Part shown: one piece after another, positions 14,830 through 19,633 of the stretch
Layout of the letters: every line of letters begins with the position of its first letter
How positions within the stretch are numbered: the first letter of the stretch is position 1
From: JARRQB01 sp965368585
Lineage (GTDB): Bacteria > Pseudomonadota > Gammaproteobacteria > Chromatiales > Chromatiaceae
Assembly: GCA_965368585.1 (NCBI GenBank)
Contig: CBDUNM010000099.1
Span: 1 to 19,633 of the forward strand
Reading direction: 5' to 3'
DNA: 19,633 nt
Translations under genes and position numbers: made by a program
The notes under the pieces: model-generated
Databases searched by the model: none
Seen by the model: the letters and a program-made list of their open reading frames with translations, nothing else
Told to the model about the DNA's origin: nothing

Positions 14830-15408
14830 GTGTTTGTCATTGATGACGCCTATCTGGCATTGATTCTGCGCTTCGTCGTCGATACCGAGGATACGGCGTC
14901 GACCGACAAGCAGTTTTTGCAACGGCAACTCAGGACCATGCGGCAGTATCTGGCGCAATATCCAAAACAGGAGCAAGGCTCCAGGGCCATCGAATGGATC
15001 GAACAACGCGCGGCGCAGTATCGTCGCGACTGGGAAAGGAACACGGTCGTGAACCGCACCGTCTACCTGCGTTGCGCCGATTGTCCGCTGGCAAATATCG
15101 GTGCTACCGAGCAGTGCGAGATCCACGAACAGTGGCTCTATCTGCTGCATCGCTACCTGACCGACAAGATCGCGACACGCGACTACATCGAGGATTCGTT
15201 GGCTCTTCTAAGGGCTTACAAGGACCAGCTGAGGTTTCGGTTGGCTACGGTTGCGACCGACGCCGGTAAACACGGAACAGCGCAACAGATCGTCAAAGAA
15301 AAGAAAAACCGGCATAAGAAAAAGCACCGCAAGAAAGAGCATGACGAAACCGAGAAAAAGAAAAAGAAAAATAAAAAGAAAAAGAAGAAGAAAACGAAAT
15401 TGCCATGA
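14830..15408 (+). CDS. Unrecognised protein with a Cys/His cluster and a very Lys-rich C-terminal tail
   Basis: 192 aa, family not recognised. Residues 1-140 look like a helical globular domain (for example QFLQRQLRTMRQYLAQYP, and EDSLALLRAYKDQLRF). In the middle is a likely metal site, Cys82-x2-Cys85-x10-Cys96-x2-His99 (CADCPLA...CEIHEQWLYLL). From about 157 to the end the sequence is almost all Lys with some His/Arg/Glu, encoded by A-rich DNA (15295-15400) unlike the GC-rich surroundings. Such tails bind nucleic acids, membranes or other polyanions, or arise by slippage. The start GTG 14830 has only a weak GGA upstream, so it could shift slightly. Codon usage of the first 140 residues matches the other genes, which supports real coding. 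Function unknown. Confidence 0.7.
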   Translation: MFVIDDAYLALILRFVVDTEDTASTDKQFLQRQLRTMRQYLAQYPKQEQGSRAIEWIEQRAAQYRRDWERNTVVNRTVYLRCADCPLANIGATEQCEIHEQWLYLLHRYLTDKIATRDYIEDSLALLRAYKDQLRFRLATVATDAGKHGTAQQIVKEKKNRHKKKHRKKEHDETEKKKKKNKKKKKKKTKLP

Positions 15409-15455
15409 CCGTGTCATCAGGGTGGCTGCATCGGCATTTCTGCGAGCATCGCCGG

Positions 15456-15480
15456 GCCCGGTTGGATTTCCGGACCGGGC
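15456..15480. terminator. Hairpin between convergent genes, possible bidirectional terminator
   Basis: GCCCGGT (15456-15462) and ACCGGGC (15474-15480) are exact inverted 7-mers with an 11-nt loop, 47 bp after the Lys-rich gene stop and 14 bp from the neuB stop on the other strand. No T-run lies on either side. The position between two convergent stops is the main argument. Confidence 0.4.
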
Positions 15481-15494
15481 TATAGGAGCCTGAT

Positions 15495-16619
15495 TCAAAT
15501 CGCCTTTTCAATGAATGCCGGCGACTGTTCTCCCAGATCGCCTTGCCGGCGCGAATCGCAACTAACGACTTCGTCAACGGCGTAATCGCGGGTCGCCCTG
15601 GTACCCAGGATGTCCCAGTAATCCATTGGGCTTCGACCGCTGGCAGGCCGTTTGGCGGTCAGATTCGAGCCGGTAAACAACTGCCCCTCTCGAATCGGTT
15701 CGGCGGCGACCAGTGATTTGCGCATGACAGCGGCGTTTTCCCGCTCGACGCTGCCCGGTTTCTTGACCGCGCTGCCCAGTGCCTGCTCGATGACGCGCAC
15801 GCCGCTGACCAACGCCTGCAACTCATTCGGTTCGAGCGATACGGCGTTATCCGGTCCAGCCGCCGAGCGATCCAGTGTGAAGTGTTTTTCAAGCAACCTG
15901 GCGCCGCGGGCAGCGGCGGCCAGCGATACTTCAATGCCCATTGTGTGATCGGAATACCCGACCGGAAGTCCGAACGTATGAGCGATCGTCTCCATGGCCC
16001 GCAGATTGACCCTTTCCGGCGGGCAGGGGAATTCGGTGGTGCAATGCATAAGCTCCAGTCGCCCATCCATAACGCCTTTCTTATAGTGATCGGTATAAGG
16101 TCCGGCGCCGGGACGCTCGACGCGAGTCATCGCCAGACTGAGCAGTCCCAGCGCCTCTTCGATCTCGATCAGTTCCGCCATCCCGGTCGACAGAATCAGC
16201 TCGCAACCGCTCTTGCCGACCTGAAACAATAACGGGCCATTGGTCAGTTCACCGGATTCAAGTATCAGCCGTGAGAGCTTCAACTCGTTGATGAGAAAGT
16301 TTGCGCTGCGCGTATCGCAGGGCGAGGACAAGAAATCGATTTCGCACTGCTGGCAGTGCTCGACAAGCTCGTGATGCGCATCGAAATCCAGTGCCACTCT
16401 GCGCAACATTTCCAGTTGGCTGTCCTGCGTGCCATCGTTTCTGATCTGGTAAGCCGCTTTGCCCGCATTCCGGCAACACAGAGCGTCAGGCAAGAAGGTC
16501 TGGAACTTGATTGCGTCGGCACCGGTTTCGGCCGCGATAAAGATCATTTCCCGGGCGCGGCCCAGGTCGCCATTATGGTTTACACCGGCTTCCGCAATAA
16601 TGTAAACAGAATCATTCAT
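15495..16619 (-). CDS. neuB: Sialic-acid-type synthase, NeuB family (N-acetylneuraminate / legionaminate synthase-like)
   Basis: 374 aa. The family condenses phosphoenolpyruvate with an N-acetyl-hexosamine to give a nine-carbon sugar acid. The TIM barrel shows IIAEAGVNHNGDL (7-19), AIKFQTF (36-42), ILSTGMAELIEIEEA (142-156), GYSDHTMGIEVSLAA and LEKHFTLDRSAAGPD. The Mn-binding histidines of meningococcal NeuB (215 and 236) correspond to His225 and His246. The C-terminal SAF (antifreeze-like) domain has MRKSLVAAEPIREGQLF and KRPASGRSP, with Arg324 in the place of the substrate-binding arginine. The sugar specificity (Neu, Leg, Pse) cannot be read from sequence alone. ATG 16619 has only a weak GGTGA 11 nt upstream. 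No neuA, neuC or glycosyltransferase is nearby, so the rest of the pathway must lie elsewhere. Confidence 0.88.
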   Translation of the reverse strand: MNDSVYIIAEAGVNHNGDLGRAREMIFIAAETGADAIKFQTFLPDALCCRNAGKAAYQIRNDGTQDSQLEMLRRVALDFDAHHELVEHCQQCEIDFLSSPCDTRSANFLINELKLSRLILESGELTNGPLLFQVGKSGCELILSTGMAELIEIEEALGLLSLAMTRVERPGAGPYTDHYKKGVMDGRLELMHCTTEFPCPPERVNLRAMETIAHTFGLPVGYSDHTMGIEVSLAAAARGARLLEKHFTLDRSAAGPDNAVSLEPNELQALVSGVRVIEQALGSAVKKPGSVERENAAVMRKSLVAAEPIREGQLFTGSNLTAKRPASGRSPMDYWDILGTRATRDYAVDEVVSCDSRRQGDLGEQSPAFIEKAI

Positions 16620-16810
16620 AGTCGACTTTTCACCAGGATGAAGGCTTGGGCCCTGCCGAAATCGGTTCAGCCCCCGTTTCGCCGGGCAAGCGCTGCAGCG
16701 CGCGGCACCGGGCGGAAACCGAACCCCGCCCAGTTCACTGGTGTATAGCGTCTAAGCCGGGTTTTTGTTGATGAATTGCTGACTTACGTTCTGTATACGC
16801 GGCGGCGTAT
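16620..16810 (-). other. Leader of neuB and tail of the GntR gene, with hairpins
   Basis: ATACGC-GGCG-GCGTAT (16795-16810) abuts the GntR stop codon and may be its terminator, although no T-run follows on the - strand. GGGCGG/CCGCCC (16710-16715 and 16726-16731) and the 12-bp palindrome GCGCTGCAGCGC (16690-16701) lie 70-110 bp upstream of neuB and would be in its leader if transcription starts near TATACA on the - strand (around 16742-16747). No clear -35 was found. Confidence 0.35.
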
Positions 16811-17548
16811 TCAATTCCCGGCCGGATGCTCCCGTAAACGCTGTGCTTCCAAAAAGCGCTCCAACAGATACATCAACAAATCATCCAACTCGGTTTTCAA
16901 AGCATCGGTGTTGCGTAGCCGCAAATGGGTCAGCAAACGTTCGTGGATGGCGATGATTTCGCCACGATCCCGGACGTATGACACCACCATGTTGGTGATT
17001 GGCACCAGGGCTTCTATAACTGCGTACATAACGAACCGCAGCATCCCGTTACTCGATGCGTTGACCAGCGCACGATGAAACGCGACGTCGGCGGCGCAAA
17101 ACGCCTCGTCGGACAAGGCCGGGTCGCTTTGATGTTGCAGCGCGGCTTCGATTTCCGCCAGGTGCTCCGCGGTGGCGTTTTGCGCGGCGAGTTCCAGACA
17201 CCCGCCCTGCAGGACGCGCCGCGCCGCGACGATCTCGCGGATATCGAGGCTGCCGAGTCCGACCAGCAGGGTCGCCGCGCCGCTGAGGGATTCGGCCAGT
17301 TCTTCATGGGTCGGCTGGTTGACGAAGTTCCCGCCGGCGGGCCCGCGTCGCGAGCGCACCAGGTTTTGGGCGGCGAGCCGCTTCAGGGCCTCGCGCACCG
17401 TGGCCCGGGAAACGCCATAGCGTTTCGCCAACTCGTCCTCGGTCGGGAGCCGTTCGCCGCACTTGAACCGCCCCCCGACGATGGCGTCGCGCAATTGCTG
17501 GGCGATCTGCTTCGAAATACTGGCCTTGACGATCGGCTGATCGTGCAC
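16811..17548 (-). CDS. FadR-type GntR transcriptional regulator (FCD ligand domain)
   Basis: About 245 aa from GTG 17548. The N-terminal winged helix-turn-helix (about 10-75) contains LRDAIVGGRF, LPTEDELAKRYGVSRATVRE and ALKRLAAQNLVRSRRG. The C-terminal all-helical FCD domain (about 105-235) has DVAFHRAL (Asp154, His158) and IHERLL (His202). The fourth metal ligand of related proteins, a histidine 22 residues after the third, is Leu here. The frame is open to TTG 17581. A -10-like TATGAT at 17581-17586 suggests transcription starts near 17574, which favours GTG 17548, with GGA 6 nt upstream. It diverges from acuI and very probably controls it and itself through the palindrome at 17612-17632. 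The ligand is unknown; an acyl-CoA or organic acid is plausible from the neighbour. Confidence 0.9.
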   Translation of the reverse strand: MHDQPIVKASISKQIAQQLRDAIVGGRFKCGERLPTEDELAKRYGVSRATVREALKRLAAQNLVRSRRGPAGGNFVNQPTHEELAESLSGAATLLVGLGSLDIREIVAARRVLQGGCLELAAQNATAEHLAEIEAALQHQSDPALSDEAFCAADVAFHRALVNASSNGMLRFVMYAVIEALVPITNMVVSYVRDRGEIIAIHERLLTHLRLRNTDALKTELDDLLMYLLERFLEAQRLREHPAGN

Positions 17549-17580
17549 TTTGTTTCCATTTGCTGCTGCGCCGAGGCGCA

Positions 17581-17612
17581 ATCATACCACAGCACATAAA
17601 AACGTTTGACAA
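17581..17612 (-). promoter_or_regulatory. Candidate promoter of the GntR gene
   Basis: On the - strand TTGTCA (17612-17607) and TATGAT (17586-17581) are spaced by 20 bp, longer than the usual 17. The -10 is a good match. The -35 touches the edge of the GntR palindrome and lies on top of the -35 of the opposite promoter, so the two promoters are back to back and could be repressed together. Confidence 0.4.
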
Positions 17613-17634
17613 CTATTTGTATGACAAATAGTAT
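17606..17634 (+). promoter_or_regulatory. Sigma70-type promoter of acuI
   Basis: A perfect TTGACA -35 (17606-17611), a 17-bp spacer (17612-17628) and TAGTAT as -10 (17629-17634). Transcription would start around 17641, giving a leader of about 30 nt with GGAG at 17661-17664 before ATG 17672. The palindromic operator fills the spacer and runs into the -10 box. Confidence 0.8.
17612..17632. promoter_or_regulatory. Operator palindrome for the GntR regulator
   Basis: ACTATTTGT (17612-17620), ATG, ACAAATAGT (17624-17632) is a perfect 9-3-9 dyad. Its core TTGTATGACAA fits the TNGTNNNACNA form of FadR-subfamily operators. It lies between the divergent regulator and acuI and covers the spacer and half the -10 of the acuI promoter, so bound protein would block RNA polymerase. 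Binding by this particular regulator is inferred from adjacency. Confidence 0.8.
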
Positions 17635-17671
17635 TTTTAGTCCAAGCAACCCGACCAAACGGAGTACCCAC

Positions 17672-18667
17672 ATGCCCAACACCTTTCCCGGATACCTGAT
17701 CACCAAAAACGCCAACGACGAGTACGTTGTCGAGCTAAAACAGCTGACCGAGTCCGATCTGATGGACGGCGATGTCACGGTCGAGGTCGAGTACTCGACG
17801 CTGAACTACAAGGACGGCCTGGCGATGACTGGCAAGGCGCCGATCATCCGGCGTTTTCCGCTGGTCCCGGGCATCGATTTCGCCGGCACGGTGGTCAGGT
17901 CCGAGCATGCGAATTTCACGGCCGGTGACAAAGTGGTTCTGAACGGGTTCGGCGTGGGCGAGACGCATTCGGGGGGATACGCCGGCATGGCCCGCGTCTC
18001 AGGCGACTGGCTGGTCAAGCTTCCCGACGGACTTTCGACCTGGCAGGCGATGGCCATCGGTACCGCCGGGTATACCGCCATGCTGTGCGTATTGGCGTTG
18101 GAACATCACGGACTGACCCCCGCCTCGGGCGATATCTTGGTCACTGGGGCAGCCGGCGGTGTCGGCAGTATCGCCGTATCGGTTCTGAGCAAAATCGGCT
18201 ACCGGGTAGTGGCGTCTACGGGGCGCAGTTCGGAACACGATTACCTGACAGGGCTGGGTGCGGCCGAGATCGTCGATCGCAACGAGTTTGCCGGCAAGCC
18301 GCGCCCGATGGCCAAGGAACGCTGGGCGGGCGCGGTCGACGTCGCGGGCGGGAACACCCTGGCGAATGTTCTGAGCCAGGTGCAGCAGGACGGCGCGGTG
18401 GCGGCGTGCGGCTTGGCAGAGTCGATGGATCTGCCGACATCGGTCGCACCATTCATTCTGCGCGGCGTTACGCTGTACGGCATCAATTCGGTCATGGCGA
18501 GCATCGAAAAGCGCAATACCGCCTACCAGCGTCTGGTGAGGGATCTGGATATGGACGTGCTGGCCAACATGACCACTGAGATCGGTATGGACGAACTCCC
18601 GGCCGCGGCGGAAGCGATCATTGCCGGCCAGGTCCGGGGACGCACCGTCGTCAGAATTATTGACTAG
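17672..18667 (+). CDS. acuI: Acryloyl-CoA reductase (AcuI/YhdH family MDR oxidoreductase)
   Basis: 331 aa, medium-chain reductase without zinc ligands. The N-terminal part has VEYSTLNYKDGLAMTGK (39-55) and FPLVPGIDFAGTV (62-74), hallmarks of the YhdH/AcuI group. The NADPH motif is VTGAAGGVGSIAVSVL (157-172). Further family stretches are AVDVAGGNTLANVL and LYGINSVM. Known members reduce acryloyl-CoA to propionyl-CoA with NADPH, detoxifying acrylate-derived CoA in DMSP or 3-hydroxypropionate metabolism. Here that role is inferred, since no dmd/ddd gene is in view. ATG 17672 with GGAG 7 nt upstream is chosen over TTG 17606, which lies in the -35 box. It is probably controlled by the divergent GntR protein. 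Confidence 0.92.
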   Translation: MPNTFPGYLITKNANDEYVVELKQLTESDLMDGDVTVEVEYSTLNYKDGLAMTGKAPIIRRFPLVPGIDFAGTVVRSEHANFTAGDKVVLNGFGVGETHSGGYAGMARVSGDWLVKLPDGLSTWQAMAIGTAGYTAMLCVLALEHHGLTPASGDILVTGAAGGVGSIAVSVLSKIGYRVVASTGRSSEHDYLTGLGAAEIVDRNEFAGKPRPMAKERWAGAVDVAGGNTLANVLSQVQQDGAVAACGLAESMDLPTSVAPFILRGVTLYGINSVMASIEKRNTAYQRLVRDLDMDVLANMTTEIGMDELPAAAEAIIAGQVRGRTVVRIID

Positions 18668-18733
18668 AACGGTTGTTCCGCCGGCGGCAAATTTCAGCGC
18701 ACGCCGGTTGTGAGATCTGGCAAACTGTCGTGC

Positions 18734-19633
18734 ATGGACGATACGGCGCTCGACATCCTGCAGGGCACCTTCGGTTACCAGGCGTTTCGTGGCGAGCAGG
18801 CGCAAGTCATAGAAACGCTGGTAACCGGCGGCGACGCGTTGGTGATCATGCCCACCGGGGGCGGCAAATCCCTGTGCTACCAGATCCCGTCGCTGTTGCG
18901 TCGTGGGACGGGCATCGTCGTATCGCCGCTGATCGCGCTCATGCAGGACCAGGTTGCGGCCTTGAAGGAACTGGGGCTCGCCGCCGCGTTTCTCAATTCC
19001 ACGCTGGCACCCGAACGCGCTCGAGAGATCGAACAACAGCTGCTCGACGGCCAACTGGACCTCCTGTACCTGGCGCCGGAGCGCTTGCTGCAAGCCCGCA
19101 CCCTGGACCTGATCGAACGCGCCGAGATCGCGTTGTTCGCGATCGATGAGGCGCATTGCGTATCGCAGTGGGGACACGATTTCAGGCCCGAGTACATCGA
19201 ACTGGCAGTACTGCATGCACGTTTCCCGGCGGTGCCGCGCGTCGCGTTGACCGCCACGGCCGATGTGCCCACCCGGGCAGAGATAGCGCAACGGCTGACA
19301 CTGGTTGATGCGGCCCGGTTCGTGGGCGGATTCGACCGACCGAATATCCGTTACTGGATCGATCAGCACGACCGTCAGCGCGATGCCATGTGGCAGTTTC
19401 TGCAGCGCGAACACCCCGGTGACGCCGGTATCGTTTATTGCCTGTCCCGGAAGAAAGTGGAGGCCGTCGCCGCGTGGCTGGCCGCCAAAGGACGCACCGC
19501 CCTGCCCTACCACGCGGGCCTGCCGGCCGAGGTGCGGGAACGCCATCAAACCCGCTTTCTGCGCGACGAAGGCGTCGTTGTCGTGGCCACGATTGCGTTC
19601 GGCATGGGGATCGACAAGTCGAACGTGCGGTAC
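18734..19633 (+). CDS. recQ: ATP-dependent DNA helicase RecQ (partial, right edge)
   Basis: 300 codons are visible and the frame is open at the right edge, so roughly half of the usual 600-700 aa protein is present. RecQ is a 3'-5' superfamily 2 helicase for recombination and fork repair. Motif 0 and Walker A are seen in FGYQAFRGEQ (13-22) and MPTGGGKSLCYQ (39-50). Next come VVSPLIALMQDQ (62-73), the DEAH box with RecQ aromatic loop in IDEAHCVSQWGHDFRPEY (137-154), LTATA (172-176), RPNIRY (202-207), GIVYCLSRK (232-240), YHAGLP (259-264) and ATIAFGMGIDKSNVRY (285-300). ATG 18734 has no clear ribosome-binding site. It lies 66 bp after acuI on the same strand; only a short palindrome CCGCCGGCGG (18679-18688) is between, so read-through is possible. 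Confidence 0.95.
   Translation, partial: MDDTALDILQGTFGYQAFRGEQAQVIETLVTGGDALVIMPTGGGKSLCYQIPSLLRRGTGIVVSPLIALMQDQVAALKELGLAAAFLNSTLAPERAREIEQQLLDGQLDLLYLAPERLLQARTLDLIERAEIALFAIDEAHCVSQWGHDFRPEYIELAVLHARFPAVPRVALTATADVPTRAEIAQRLTLVDAARFVGGFDRPNIRYWIDQHDRQRDAMWQFLQREHPGDAGIVYCLSRKKVEAVAAWLAAKGRTALPYHAGLPAEVRERHQTRFLRDEGVVVVATIAFGMGIDKSNVRY

Noticed and set aside
14352..14843. 163-codon + strand open frame across the apaH start and the hairpin-rich spacer
   Set aside because: It overlaps the conserved apaH N-terminus and the start of the Lys-rich gene, and its composition (Arg/Cys/Pro) and lack of a ribosome-binding site argue against coding.
15295..15400. A-rich tract as an origin, poly-A junk or assembly error
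   Set aside because: It keeps an open frame as Lys/His/Arg/Glu codons mixing AAA and AAG and ends in a normal stop, so a coding Lys-rich tail is the simpler reading, though length variation is possible.
17999..19549. 516-codon - strand open frame opposite acuI and recQ
   Set aside because: It spans two well-identified + strand genes and the gap between them, and its sequence is low in conserved patterns.
1..19633. CRISPR array, tRNA, rRNA, insertion sequence or prophage
   Set aside because: No regularly spaced direct repeats, cloverleaf, rRNA-like stretch, transposase or integrase was seen on either strand by reading.

Overview
The window looks like chromosomal DNA of a GC-rich Gram-negative bacterium. 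An outer-membrane TonB-dependent copper receptor, an OmpA-family envelope protein, DnaE2, ApaH and RecQ all point to Proteobacteria, most likely Gammaproteobacteria. The class is an inference from protein style; no rRNA or tRNA gene is present to fix it. No CRISPR array, insertion sequence or prophage is visible. There are thirteen genes with a recognisable or well-supported reading frame, plus the last codons of one gene at the left edge; recQ runs off the right edge.

Layout, left to right. (1) 1-713: the tail of an unknown + strand gene, then a stand-alone cyclic-nucleotide-binding-fold protein. (2) 769-6354, all on the - strand: dnaE2 (error-prone polymerase), then an inner-membrane-anchored BON/OmpA protein, then a membrane-anchored coiled-coil protein with a C-terminal helix-hairpin-helix domain. 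dnaE2 carries about 30 extra in-frame residues that look like a captured repeat element, and its usual partners imuA and imuB are not here. (3) 6466-9072, + strand: a copper-import pair, a small DUF2946-like protein and an OprC-type receptor with a visible CxxxM plus HxM copper site. (4) 9204-13196, - strand: an unusual signalling cluster. A 2-phosphoglycerate-kinase-like protein with two ATP-cone-like domains overlaps by 4 bp (GTGA) a CHASE-domain histidine kinase. A 340-bp spacer holding a REP-like inverted repeat follows, then a single-domain (Rcp1/CheY-type) response regulator. (5) 13471-14445: apaH, - strand. (6) 14830-15408: an unrecognised + strand gene with a CxxC...CxxH cluster and a very lysine-rich tail, behind a hairpin-rich leader. 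(7) 15495-16619: a solitary sialic-acid-type synthase (NeuB family), - strand. (8) 16811-18667: a divergent FadR-type GntR regulator and an AcuI/YhdH acryloyl-CoA reductase. Between them a perfect 9-3-9 palindrome sits inside the 17-bp spacer of a strong sigma70-type promoter. (9) 18734-end: recQ, truncated by the window edge.

The genes most likely to work together are the copper pair, the GntR-acuI switch, and the kinase - histidine kinase - response regulator cluster. The last is the best candidate for an undescribed system, because it joins a small-molecule (phosphoglycerate-type) kinase with nucleotide-sensing domains to a membrane two-component sensor by translational overlap. Several starts differ from the longest possible frame and were chosen on ribosome-binding-site or promoter evidence (1683, 3020, 14445, 17548, 17672).
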